Source: Torymus aiolomorphi | Taxonomy: Eukaryota > Arthropoda > Insecta > Hymenoptera > Torymidae | Length of the DNA: 64,000 nucleotides | Assembly (NCBI GenBank): GCA_036365515.1 | Contig: CM070875.1 | Span: 99,644,628-99,708,627, forward strand | Reading direction: 5' to 3' | Program-made: the position numbers and the translations under genes | The notes under the pieces: model-generated | Told to the model about the DNA's origin: nothing | Databases searched by the model: none | Seen by the model: the letters and a program-made list of their open reading frames with translations, nothing else | In this document: positions 11,735 through 22,344 of the stretch, piece after piece | Layout of the letters: each line of letters starts with the position of its first letter | How positions within the stretch are numbered: the first letter of the stretch is position 1

Positions 11735-12549
11735 TCTCGGGAACGGTGGGACAGTTCAGAAAGATAACTACGCCAAGGAAGGAGGAAGAGCGTGGGATAG
11801 GAGAAAGAAATAAACGCACTCGAAAAAGGTATACAGTAGTCCGCCGTTTATTGTGATAAGGTCAACCGCTACAATCAATGCTTAGTCCTAGTTAAATTAC
11901 AACAAACGCAAACGAAAATAAACATGAATTGAATAATGAGTAGTGTACACAAGAAACAGTAATCAAGTACGGTCAAAAACTTGGAAACAAGGGAGGCCAC
12001 AATTCGCGAATGATCGGCCAGCCCGCGCCGACTTACGACGAGGAGCTCCGGAACAGCATGGGACGATGATACACTGAAACAAGAAATGGTGCGCGTCTCA
12101 GGAAAGCAGTGGCGCGCGAATCGCCCATGCCGTAAGGCATCGTCTCACCCGCTGACGGTGATTTGCTTTCCGCGAGTGGGGGAAACGCATGCTGAACCGC
12201 CGCGTGCACAACTCTTCTTTGTTTGGTGTGAGAGCTGCGCGCAGCGTGCGTGCCGCGGTTCAGTATGCGTTTCCCTCACTCACGGAAAGCAAATCACCAT
12301 CAGCGGGTGAGACGATGCCTTACGGCCTGGGCGATCCGCGCGCCGCTGTTTTCGTGAGACGCACACCATTTTTTGTTTCAGTGTAGACGTGTCAGAATTC
12401 AGCAGGTCGGGTGCAGCCCGCCCGCGTGTATGGCCCGGGGACAGCCCGGGAAGATGGGGGACCGCGCGAAGCACAGATAGTGACGGCGGGTACAGCCCGC
12501 CCACAATGATAGTTTGGGAACAGACCGGTATGATGATGAAGCACCAACA
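11735..12549 (-). mobile_element. Solo LTR (probable) inside the mariner, itself split by a MITE
   Basis: Starts TGTCTCGGG and ends CACCAACA on the plus strand, that is TG...CA ends. CGCT precedes and CGCC follows, an imperfect 4 bp duplication. If the insert and one copy are ignored, the mariner frame runs from KLEYR straight into HNKCLRLKG. Minus-strand orientation is suggested by AATAAA-type signals near the TGTCTC end. No coding sequence. Without the MITE it is about 500 bp. The LTR family is unknown; an unidentified DNA element is the alternative. Confidence 0.65.
12072..12383. mobile_element. 312 bp foldback MITE with TA duplication
   Basis: Arms of about 130 bp (12072-12203 and 12249-12383) are inverted copies; both ends read CACTGAAACAA inward, and TA flanks each side (12070-12071 and 12384-12385). 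Only about 45 bp separates the arms. No coding capacity. TA suggests a Tc1/mariner-type mobiliser, which is inference. Confidence 0.85.
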
Positions 12550-12662
12550 CCGCCATAATAAATGTTTACGGTTGAAAGGGGCTATGTTGAGAAATAAATT
12601 GGAATTTTCATTATAAATAGTGTTTTTCATTTCAAAGTCATGGACTTATTGAACCACCCACG

Positions 12663-14580
12663 TATGTTCGGAAATTCCAGATAATGTGAATAATCCGCGT
12701 TTATATAAAATAGTAAAAAAATTTATGCTACTTAGTCCATGTGGTAAACAAAATATCAATTCTCCTTAAATCAATGAAAAATCAAGAAAAATGTACAAAA
12801 AAATTTCCAAATCCGTTTAATGACTCTACAATGTACAACACCACAAGATATCTATTATACCGACGAAGAAACGATGGGAACATAATACATTATCCTGGCA
12901 ATAAATGGGCAATAGATTTGTAGTTCGTTATAACCCCTATTTGCTGTTATATAACTATATTGAGCATCAAGTACTTATTTTAATATTGCTATAAAGATCA
13001 TGATTGTGCTTTGATTGAAATGAAAATTCATAGTAAAATTGCAGATGGTGACAATGTAGGTACTAATGACATAGATAATGTAGAACTTAAATATGATGAA
13101 ATAGAACAATATATTAACAACTAGATCTGTATGTCCTCCAAAAGCTATATATCGCTTGTATGAATATAGAATGAGTGAATTATCCCATACAATTTATAGA
13201 TTAGCTGTTCATATCGAAAATGAACAAAAGATATTCTTTAGAGAAGGTTGTGAAGATTAAATTAATATTAAGAATGTAGACAAAACTCTTACGGCGTGGT
13301 TTCAACTTAATAAAAAGGATGCTGCAGCAAATAAATATTTATATTGTAATATTCCAAATTATTATGTTTTTGCTGAAAAATGCAAAATGTGGAATGTAAG
13401 AAAGCAATTTAAACAACAAGTTTTATGTAGAATGTATTTAGTAAGTCCTCAACAACGAAAGCTGCTCAAGCTAGAAATTTAATTGCAACAGTTGAAGAAT
13501 GGGACAGTTACCTACAATAAGCATCACAATACAAATTTCCGAAAGCTATGTGCGAGTTATTTGCTTATATATGTGTTTTTCATAATCCTGTAAATGCTAA
13601 AGAACTATTTGATAAGTATAAAACGGATTTTTACGTGCCAACAGTAAATGAAGTTAGGTGAACATTCCGCACTTAAAATCATTAATGGTATTTTAAAAGT
13701 AAACGGTTATTCTTTAACAGATTTCAATTTGTCTTCTTTAGATATTACTGTTGACAACTATAATGATAACGTTGTAGATCATTTTAATAAAGCATTTCAG
13801 AATATACAATAAATGATAGAATAAACACATTCACAAATGCATAAAGTATCATTTTTAACACTATATTAAATGCTGTTAATAGGAATGAAAATAAATGTTT
13901 TTTCATAGATGGCCCTGGTGGAAGTGGTAAAAGCTATATTCTCAATACATTAATTCCTTATTTCAAAGATAATAAAATAAAGTTCTTCCTTTAGCACGGA
14001 CAGGTATAACAGCTAATTTATTAGAAGATGGTAAAACCGTACATACAGCATTTAAATTACCTTTCATCATTCATGAACAAACTACATGTAATATAGGTAT
14101 ATCCTAATACTAACAATGGAGTATTTCTCAAAAATGTACATGTTATTATATGGGATGAAATTACAAGGACTTCGAAGTATGCTTTTGAAGCAGCTGATCG
14201 TTTATTTAAAGATTTATGCAGCAACAAGGACGCTTTTGGTGGTAAAAATTTTGGTGGTAGTTTCCAGAAATTTCCGTCAAACGTTACCTGTTGTTCGTCA
14301 TGGTAATCGAACAATAATTATAGATAATTGTATTAAAAACAGTAAGTTATGGGTTAAGTTTGAAAATATGTGTTTAAAAAATACTAAACGCATTAAAGAT
14401 AATAATAGAGAGTTTAAGCAATGGCTATTAAATATTGGTGATGGCGTTTTTAAAACCGAGTTCGAAATAAATAATGAAGTTATTAATATTCCAAATGAAA
14501 TTTTATCACACGGTGATATTATAACAGATATTTTTGTCCAAAAATTGTCCAAAAATTGTCCAAAAATTGATGAAAATTGA
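12663..14580 (+). pseudogene. Helitron Rep/helicase, main part, heavily decayed
   Basis: Rolling-circle transposon protein relic. It begins at the mariner border with CSEIPDN, NNPRLYKIVKKFM and SPCGKQN, followed by CTKKFPNPFN and YLLYRRRNDG (12741-12920), typical of the Rep-to-helicase region. Next come VCPPKAIYRLYEYRMSELSH and YRLAVHIENEQ (about 13130-13230), LTAWFQLNKKDAAANKYLY (about 13290), then a PIF1-type helicase with Walker A GPGGSGKSY at about 13913-13940, LARTGITANLLEDGKTVHTA, and a DEAH-like IIWDEI near 14150. The last clear part is WLLNIGDGVFKTEF and IPNEILSHGDIITDIF (14430-14535). Many frameshifts and stops. The Helitron 3' hairpin and CTRR end were not found, so the copy may be 3' truncated. 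Confidence 0.85.
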
Positions 14581-14940
14581 AAGGATGGATTAGGAAAAAA
14601 AAAAGTGAGGAAACATCATCTTAATATAATAGAGGATGCTTTATTCACAAAATTTTGGTATTGAAAAAATGTTTTATTTCGAGATTATATCTTGTAAATG
14701 GTAGTAGCTAGCAATTTGAAATTATTTTTGTTAAAAAATTATTTTATAAAAAATATTGTTCTGATATGATTGTTTTTTGTTTTTCAGCAAACCATACACA
14801 ACATATTTTTATTATTTTTTATAAGCAAGAGAGTTGTTTTTTGTCCGCTGATGGATTATGACGCGAAATTTAAAGTTTTGATCGACTTTCGAACCCTCTT
14901 AACCTATAAAAATTAACTCGGTTCGAGGATAGATAATTAA
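14581..14940. other. AT-rich spacer ending in TTAA of the piggyBac element
   Basis: No gene seen. TTAA at 14937-14940 is the left target duplication of the next element. Confidence 0.6.
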
Positions 14941-15375
14941 CCCATTAACGCCCAAATTGAGGGTTTTCACATGATCATAATTGATCGATTACCAACAACG
15001 CTAGGATAATGGAAACCTTGCGAAAATTCATACCCGACTATTTTCAAGGATGCTCTTTCAGATTTTGTCACTTTGAGAGCATAAAAATTGATTTTCCCAA
15101 AAAATTTTCCAATTTAAATGAAAATTCTGAAAAATATTAGGGTAGTCTTTTGGAAAAAGTAACTTTTTCAAATCCTTATACCACTTGAATCGTCTTGTTT
15201 TCAGCAGAAGTCGTGCAATTTTTACATGTACTTTAAAATCCTGTACTTTAAAAAAATCGATTTTCATCAATATTTTCAAAATGGCGACTGAAAAAATGTA
15301 AGATTTTGCGTGACATTGAAAAAACGGGCTGAAATGGTTTTCTCATGATTTTTTAAGTGAATCGTTGAATATAGT
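14941..15375 (+). repeat. Left piggyBac terminal inverted repeat region
   Basis: Reverse complement of 25853-26290, with matching inner edges (GAATATAGT against CTATATTC). Confidence 0.88.
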
Positions 15376-15938
15376 ATTAAACGTTGTGTGTAATCATTCA
15401 TTAGTGACTCCCGTACAACATTTGAGGTTATATCTCCCAAATTCAAAATGGTGGATTCATGATGGGGGAAGAAAAACTGAAAAAAAACCGTGGTATGACG
15501 TAAAAATTTGGTCCATAAGGTTTTCGATGATTCTGAACACGAATCTGAAATCAGATTTTAAAAATTCAAACTGGCGGATCCAAGATGGCGGACGTAAATC
15601 TGAAAATAGCGTTTTTTCGCGCTAAAATTTGGTCTAAAGGGTATTTGAGATCGCTGATTACGAATCTAATATCGGATTTAGGCAATCAGCCAAGTAAGAT
15701 TCAACATGGTTGATCAAAAATCGGTTTGTATTATATACAGAAAATATACAATGTAAAGTACAAATAAATGTAAGCGTATGTATAATAAGTATAAATATAA
15801 ATATATAATGTATATAACAATTATAAAATAATGATGATAATAATAATAACAATAATAATAATATAATTTAATTGATATAAAATATAAGAAGCAATTACAA
15901 AGCAATAACAAATATATATATTATAAATGTGTATATCA
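15376..15938. other. piggyBac sub-terminal region, AT-rich, no gene
   Basis: Holds two degenerate direct copies (about 15440-15560 and 15565-15680) of a phrase built on CAAAATGGTGGATTCATGATG / CAAACTGGCGGATCCAAGATG with similar downstream text. The rest is (AAT)-rich. Confidence 0.6.
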
Positions 15939-17493
15939 TATATGGGAGCGTCCAGCAGAAACGGGCCACCGAGCGCGCGCGGTGCCTTTTTTCGCGTAAA
16001 AGGCGCTCTGTTTAACTCGCTCATAATCGTATGCTGCGTCTTCGAAAAAAAAACCAAGGACCTATATCGATAGATTTTTTTCTGCTCTTTCTAATTGCGC
16101 TATTGTTTTTATTGCGAAACGCGTTCTTCCGGACGAAAACTCGAGTTGAATATTGAAAGCCATTTTTCTCAAAGTATATCATGTTTTTTTTTCAAAATAA
16201 ACAACACCATTGGAAAGTACAACTCTTAAGCTTCAAAACCCTATCTTGGAGAAGTTGGAGAAATAAAGGGTTTAAAAGTAACAACATGAAAAAGACAACG
16301 CCGAGGGTCCGCGCGGGCCCCTCGCGCCCGTGCGTACGGCACGTTTAAGTGCACGCTCTATTCAATTCGCTAATAATCGTGTACCAAGTCTCTAAAAAAA
16401 GAACTAAGGAAATATATCGATAGATTTTTCCCTGCTCTTTCCAATGGTGCTATAATTTTTATTCCGAAATGCTTCCTTTTAATTGAAAATTCCATTTTAA
16501 TGTTTAAACTCTATTTTTTCAATAAAATATCAGTCTTTTCTTTAAAATGAATTATATTCTTCAAAAGTACAAGTCTTAAACTATAAAATATTATATTTTT
16601 AAGTTGAAACATGAAAAGTTCAAAAATAGTAAGATCAAAAAGACAGCGGCTGCCCGAACTTTTTACGCTATGCTCAAGGGCGGATTAATACACGCGATGT
16701 GCTATTTCGCCCTTTCTTTTTTGTAAATATAAAATGTTTTGTAACTTACAATGCGAATGCGTGGACATAATTTTGTGGATCTAGTTGTAACAGTTAGTAT
16801 AATATTACAATGAATTTTGTTCATTTATATAACAAAATTTGAAGAACATAATATATTAAACATAAAAATATCCATGAACGCACTGAAAGCAGTGAAACAG
16901 AAATTTAAAATAACCTTATAGATTGTTTAATCTGGCATAACAATATTACCTTTCGGAAGCATTTCGGAATAAAAATAATAGCACCATTGGAAAGAGCAGG
17001 AAAAAATCTATCGATATATGTCCTTAGTTCTTTTTTCAGAGACTTGGTACACGATTATTAGCGAATTGAATAGAGCGTGCACTTAAACGTGCCGTACGCA
17101 CGGGCGCGAGGGGCTCGCGCGCACCCTCGGCGCTGTCTTTTTCATGTTGTTACTTTTAAACCCTTTATTTCTCCAACTTCTCCAAGATAGGGTTTTGAAG
17201 CTTAAGAGTTGTACTTTCCAATGGTGTAGTTTATTTTGAAAAAAAACATGATATACTTTGAGAAAAATGGCTTTCAATATTCAACTCGAGTTTTCGTCCG
17301 GAAGAAAGCGTTTCGCAATAAAAACAATGGCACCATTGGAAAGAGCAGGAAAAAATCTATCGATATAGGTCCTTGGTTTTTTTTTTTCAAAGACGCAGCA
17401 TACGATTATGAACGAGTTATACAGAGCGCCTTTTACGCGAAAAAAGACACCGCGCGCGCTCGGTGGCCCGTTTCTGCTGGAGGCTCCCATATA
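15939..17493. mobile_element. 1.55 kb foldback element with ~535 bp arms
   Basis: The left arm (15939 to about 16475) and right arm (about 16958-17493) are inverted copies; outer ends read TATATGGGAGC. No coding sequence. The GC-rich head of each arm (CCAGCAGAAACGGGCC) and the text after it (CATAATCGTATGCTGCGTC, then TCGATAGATTTTTT) resemble, with many changes, the left arm of the 27388-34440 transposon, so it looks like a non-autonomous relative of it. The arm contains two related sub-units of about 350 bp, each with a GC-rich head and a CTGCTCTTTCCAATGGTGC-like middle. The target duplication is unclear because the ends are ATAT-rich. Confidence 0.8.
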
Positions 17494-17759
17494 AGTCTTT
17501 ATATCTTATACGTAATAATATATAATATAAATATTATATTTATTATAAATAAATAATACACATTCTCCCGCACTTATGCACAAATGTCTTTAGAGTTTAG
17601 CTTATAAACTTCATTAATAGAATCCTGCAGTTAGATCGCGATAACACCGCACAAGCACTTGCATTAGTAAGTAGTGATACAAAATATATAAATTGGAGGT
17701 CGTTTTGCCCGCAACATGCACTATTTTTTTTCTGAGTATTTTCAGATTATTCTCTTGTT

Positions 17760-19050
17760 ATGTCAAAACGCAGTTTTCAATGTGCACCTACGGTCTCAGG
17801 TGCTAAAAATCATCAATAAGGAATAAAAATCATCGCACCTTTGAGATTGATGAAAGGAATAATGCAGCATTTATTCCGGATCCTGATTATTCAGGAGATT
17901 CTGATGTGAGTGATTCAAACCCAGAAATAAATTCAGAAGAATCAGATATCGATTCTGGTGCAGATGAATCTAATAATGGTGACGGAGACGATCTTTTCTC
18001 TCCAGAAAAATCTTATGTTCGTATATCTTCAGAGTACAATAGTACTCCAAAAAAAACTTGAGGGAAATTATGTTTATAACTGGATACCGGGCGAAAAGAA
18101 ATATGACATTTTAGAGGACGATTTATTTTTATCTGATAAGGATAACAAATTTATTCAGTCGAAATCTTTTACTGAATTGTTTGAATTATTTTTTTGTTCT
18201 GAAATTGAATGTGTTTATTGGGATAATAATATTTTCATCTTTCAATAGAAGATTATCTCAAAGAGATTATTGGAGTAATGATCCTCTTTTACATTCGGTT
18301 CCTGTTGCATCGGCTATGAGCCGCAATAATTTTGAGAATATAAAGTCGAAATTGAAATTTTCTAAGCCTGAAGTCAACGACCCGATCAATGAAGTGTGGA
18401 GAGTTCAGAAAATTGTAGATTTTTTTAGAAAAAAACTTACTACGATTTGGGATATTTTCTTCTGCCCTTTCGATAGATAAAATGATGGACAAATTTTTTG
18501 GCAAATTGTCTATCAAGCAATTTATCAAAACGAAACCAACCCGTTATGGTATCAAAATTTGGGCGCTTTGGGGATCAAATGGATATTTATTTGAATTCGA
18601 AATTTACTGTGGTAAAAACTCAGAAAAAGGAGATCTATCTAAAATTGCACTAGGAAGTCGAGTGGTTGTACGAATGCTGCAACCTCTCCTCACTGGTATT
18701 TCGTACCGAAATTTGAATAAATATCATGTATATATGGACAATCTGTTTGGCTCCGCCGACCTACTGATTCATCTAAAAAAATTGGGATTGAAAGCTACCG
18801 GTATATTAAGAAAAAATCGTACTCCAGAAAAAATAAATTTTGATAAAAATACTACAAGAGTTACGTATGAATCTAAATATGATACAAAAAGTGGTACCAA
18901 TTTCATAACAATAAAAGATTCCAAACAAGTATCTATTCTTTCCACAGCAGCAAGCATAACACCGTTGACTTCAATGAAACGCTACAGCAAAGATGAAAAG
19001 AGTAAGGTTGATATACAATTTCCGTATGCTTTTTCAGCATATAATCGCAG
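17760..19050 (+). pseudogene. piggyBac transposase, broken and 3'-interrupted
   Basis: Relic of a TTAA-specific piggyBac transposase. The likely start is ATG 17760 (MSKRSFQCAP). An acidic N-terminal stretch in another frame follows (DYSGDSDVSDSNPEIN, about 17890-17940). The frame changes again near 18050 (VYNWIPGEKKYDILEDDLF) and near 18245 (RRLSQRDYWSNDPLLHSVPV, SRNNFENIKSKLKF), the DDE_Tnp_1_7 domain. The catalytic core LSIDKMMDKFFGK (18470-18500, first Asp) and YMDNLFGSADLL (about 18733, second Asp) are visible, followed by LKKLGLKATGILRKNRTPE. The frame ends at PYAFSAYN (about 19046), where BEL sequence starts just before the expected third-Asp segment and the C-terminal Cys-rich domain. 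Frameshifts plus loss of the third Asp make it dead. Confidence 0.88.
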
Positions 19051-19557
19051 TGCCGGCCGGCTCAGTTCAGCTCGCGACGGCAAGAGAGACAGCAACACCT
19101 GTACGCCTACAGAGGCACAACGGCGCTTTAATAAAGCCAACTCATGTACAGACGAACCGCCTTCAATTATTGAACCTCTCCAGTCCACGATCCCATTCAT
19201 CATCACACTAAACATTTGGTCCTTCGAGCCGGATCGTGGCAGGACATCTGCAGCATGGCTACAGTACGAGAACCTTCATCTCTACGTCATACGTCTACTT
19301 TCGAGTGGCGTAGGATTAGTTTCTTCTCTTCCAGGTACGCATCAAAGTGCTCGTGGTCGTGAGTGCCGATTAAAGTTAGCTTGCTCGCTTGCTAACTTCG
19401 CGCGCACGTTGATGTCTCTCTCTTTCGTTCAACGCCGTCGCCCGCACTCGGAAGCCATTCCCTAAGGCTTCCTATGAGAAATAGCACATTCAATTGCTAT
19501 TTCCCTCAGTTCTAAACGCCTTGGAGTGCGTCGTTAGCGACTCCAAGACGTCGCCCA

Positions 19558-19735
19558 GAGCGTACGCTGTAAAGCCAGCTCTAGAATCACCGCGTTCGTA
19601 CGGTGATCGGCAGCCATCTTGTTGGAGTCAAGAGCAACAAGTGGCAATTTCTATAGAAGAGCGTGCGTTGTAAACCAGCTCTAGAATCATCGCGATCGTA
19701 CGATGATCATTTAATCGTTGCCGGCTAGTGCAACG
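19558..19735 (+). repeat. Two ~115 bp direct repeats in the BEL leader/LTR
   Basis: GAGCGTACGCTGTAAAGCCA and GAGCGTGCGTTGTAAACCAG each start a unit continuing with CAGCTCTAGAATCAYCGCG and a palindromic CGTACGRTGATC. Confidence 0.8.
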
Positions 19736-19774
19736 AGTCGAAGCGGGGTTCACGCCTCTCAATTCACGAACCAC

Positions 19775-19930
19775 CCGCATGCAGCGTACACGCTACGGGG
19801 TCCACACAAGTCAAGTCAAGGAGTACTCGCATGCAGCTTGCGCTACGGGGTTCACACAAGTCCAACCAAGGACTAGCCACGTGGAGTGCGCGCCACGGGT
19901 CTACTCCAGTCCATCCACGGACTGCTCCAG
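19775..19930 (+). repeat. Three degenerate ~52 bp tandem repeats in the BEL leader/LTR
   Basis: Units centred on CATGCAGCGTACACGCTACG, CATGCAGCTTGCGCTACG and GTGGAGTGCGCGCCACG, each followed by a CACACAAGTC/CTCCAGTCC-like tail. May be regulatory; unproven. Confidence 0.75.
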
Positions 19931-20668
19931 GAAGCGAACGGATACATTGAACGTCCTAATACTTGGACACAAGTATCGTTCCAATTTGGTTAAATTAAAA
20001 ACTGCAGCTATCGTATAGTCAAACTAGTGCATCTTTTCTATTTAATGAAAATTTATTGGTCTTTATTTAGTCAATGTTATTTTAATTAAAATTGAGTAAA
20101 TTAATTTGAGATTAATACAACTTAATTGAGTTTGAGTTTATATAATTTTAATTGTAATATTTAACTAATCTTGTGAAAATTGAATGCAATTTTCGACTTA
20201 GCAAATACTTATATTATTGGACCTTGCAGTTTTACTGCTGCCTGCGGATGCAACATCGCGACTCAACTTCGGCTACTTATCTACATTTGGATACCCTTCC
20301 TGATTCAGTTGCTGATTACACGCTGCAGGGGTTGCTGAATTTAACGCTGGCAGTTACTTCTCTTCGAGCAGTGAACACTGATCAACAGTTGAATCACCGT
20401 GGGAACGTTAGCAGACGCGCCCTACGTTGCATCTTCAAGCGCATCGTCACGTTCATAAACGCATAAGTATTATAACCTAGGTTCAGACTTAATTGTAACA
20501 ATTTTCACTAATGGTTACTCTACTTTCGAGTGGGTAAACATAGTTAACGCAATACTTACGTTAAGTAGTCAAATTCGTCACTAGTCGCTTCCTTATTGAT
20601 CTCAAAAGTTTTACTTCTTCAGTTCAAATAGTCAAATTGGTTGCTAGTCAAATTACTTTGATTTCAAA

Positions 20669-21331
20669 ATGGAGGAATTACATCATAAGCAGATGTCGCT
20701 CCAAGCTAAAATTGCAAATTCTTTTCAAAATTTCAAATCTAAGGGTAAAGATAACTTGACGAAAGGTTATGCAAAATCATGTCTAACCGAATTTGAAGGA
20801 AATTATACGACCTTTCGGTTAAATCACGAGAAAATCCTGCTCATTAAGGATCTTGATAAAAGTCATGTCTATTTTAGAACTAATCTCTGTGATCTGGTTG
20901 AGGATAGCTTTTATGTCCGCAGAGGAGATTTTCTTGATTTCTTAAAAACTTTTGAAACTAGAGATGCTGCTCAAGGCTCTTCTAACTCGAATGCTGCGCC
21001 AGTGATTCCAAGCCCTGCTCATTCCACTAACGTTTCATTTCAATCACTGCCTAAGATAGATTTACCAAAATTTTCAGGTAAATTCTCTGATTGGGAAAAT
21101 TTTAGGGACGTCTTTCGCGCCGTCATTCATCGTCGTGAGGGCTTATCGCCTGTTATGAAATTGCATTATCTTCGCACTCACTTTACAGGTGAGGCACTTG
21201 AGAAAATTAAATCTCTTCCCGTTTCGGGTGATAATTATGAACGAGCCTGGACAACTTTAATTGAATATTACGAAAATCAACGTCGTATTGTTGGCTCTCA
21301 CATTTCAGAAATCTTGTCAGTCAACTCATGA
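20669..21331 (+). pseudogene. BEL/Pao gag, N-terminal part (DUF1759)
   Basis: Structural Gag segment of the BEL element. ATG 20669 opens a 220-residue frame. The first 110 residues look helical (QAKIANSFQNFKSKGKDN, FRTNLCDLVEDSFYVRR). A Ser/Ala/Pro linker follows, then the DUF1759 signature LPKIDLPKFSGKFSDWENF (about residues 129-147) and MKLHYLRTHFTGEALEKIKS. It stops at TGA overlapping the ATG of the next frame (ATGA). BEL elements normally have one long gag-pol frame, and the protein sense carries on into the next frame (STSEIIRIYRKLYNPVASL), so this is most likely a single-base frameshift mutation rather than a designed overlap. Confidence 0.88.
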
Positions 21332-22344
21332 TGACAGACTCTACCTCGGAAATTATACGTATTTACAGGAAACTTTACAACCCTGTAGCTAGTCTAACAT
21401 CCCTTCATAGAGCGGATTCTTTAGGTAGTGATCTGGTGGTACATTTCTCGCTTAAGCAGCTTGATTTGAATACTCGTAAAGAATGGGAAAGACATCTTGG
21501 TGATAGTGTTGATTCACCTACATTGGAACAACTTCAAGCCTTTCTTCGAAGTCAAACCCTCACTCTAGAGGCCATCGAGGCTGGCACTAAATCGTCTTCG
21601 AACAATAACCCGAAAACTCAGTCATCTAATTCAAAATCTCGAAAACCAGAGCAAGACAATGCTCACTCGGCTTATTCTCATCAAGCGTCGCCTCAAAACG
21701 CGAAAAATCAACAAAAAAGGAAATGTTTGCTATGTAATGAGCCGCATTACTTAAATCGGTGTGAACAATTCATCAATAAGACGAACCAGGAGAGGAAAGA
21801 CTTTCTTAAGTCGTACAATCTTTGTTTTAATTGTTTAGGTAAGCACCCCATAAAGAATTGTCCTTCCTCGTATCGATGCTTTGTTTGCAAAGCTAAGCAT
21901 CATACTTTAGTACACGTTGATGGTTATTCGCATAATCTATCGGATAATTCGTCAACACCTGTTCGAACAGCCTCAGTTACAGATTCTTCAAGCTCAAATT
22001 GTGGCATTGTTGTCGTCCCTAACGATATTCAATCTGCTTCTCAAGCAGCCTCCCTTAATAGTGGAGTGGGTACTAAATGTACAGGAGTACTTTTAGCAAC
22101 CGCTAGGGTTAACGCCCTTGGTCCTAACGGAACCAAAATTCAAGTTCGTGCGCTGATCGATCCTGGATCTCAAATCTCACTTGTTACACAGACTTTGTGT
22201 AACTTACTTTCTTTAAATTGTAGAACCAGTCACACGCACATTCAAGGTATAGGTGAAAAGACAGCTGCCGTGTCTTCTAAGGTTGCTTGTCTTTCTATAC
22301 AATCTCATTTGATTCAACTTATTCTCAAGAAGTTGATTCTATAG
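21328..22344 (+). pseudogene. BEL/Pao gag C-terminus, zinc knuckles and protease
   Basis: Continuation of gag-pol in another frame. It starts within the DUF1759-type region (IIRIYRKLYNPVASLTSLHR, WERHLGDSVDSPTLEQLQAF). Nucleic-acid-binding zinc knuckles follow (CLLCNEPHYLNRC at about residue 133 and CFNCLGKHPIKNC at about 168), plus CFVCKAKHHTLVH. The aspartic protease (DUF1758) starts near residue 275 with ALIDPGSQISLVT, where most relatives have DSGS or DTGS. The frame ends early at 22342-22344 within the protease/RT linker, just before a C-rich run at about 22370-22383 where bases have probably been lost or gained. Part of the broken BEL polyprotein. Confidence 0.88.

Larger units (their letters stand above)
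10740..12597 (+). pseudogene. Mariner transposase pseudogene
   Basis: Relic of a mariner (DD34D) transposase. The start ATG at 10740 opens an N-terminal HTH region (about residues 1-97, ending KVREISETVNI). A TAA at 11031 interrupts it; the frame continues with RAWYILHECLGM and includes VDETWMHYYTPE (first catalytic Asp, near 11210) and TGPGESAPKKAKT. A frameshift near 11390-11410 leads to a frame with RPHLAKK, where the usual HDNAPAH reads PPRAPAH (second Asp lost), and LPHSPYSPNLSPFD, then a stop and FLFPNMKAWLRGKRFSS. TAG at about 11705 breaks GINKLEYR. The C-terminal NKCLRLKG is separated by the solo LTR and resumes at 12556, with a one-base loss before the final stop at 12595-12597. Clearly dead. 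Confidence 0.9.
10566..12662 (+). mobile_element. Mariner element enlarged by a nested solo LTR
   Basis: Imperfect terminal inverted repeats: CGTGCGCTGTTCAATAAGT at the left, and at the right the complement of CGTGGGTGGTTCAATAAGT. Flanked by TA. Without the 11735-12549 insert it would be about 1.28 kb, the normal size for mariner. It sits inside the Helitron relic. Confidence 0.9.

Noticed and set aside
12086..12630. Overlapping short frames on both strands
   Set aside because: They cross the MITE arms and solo LTR; no family similarity.
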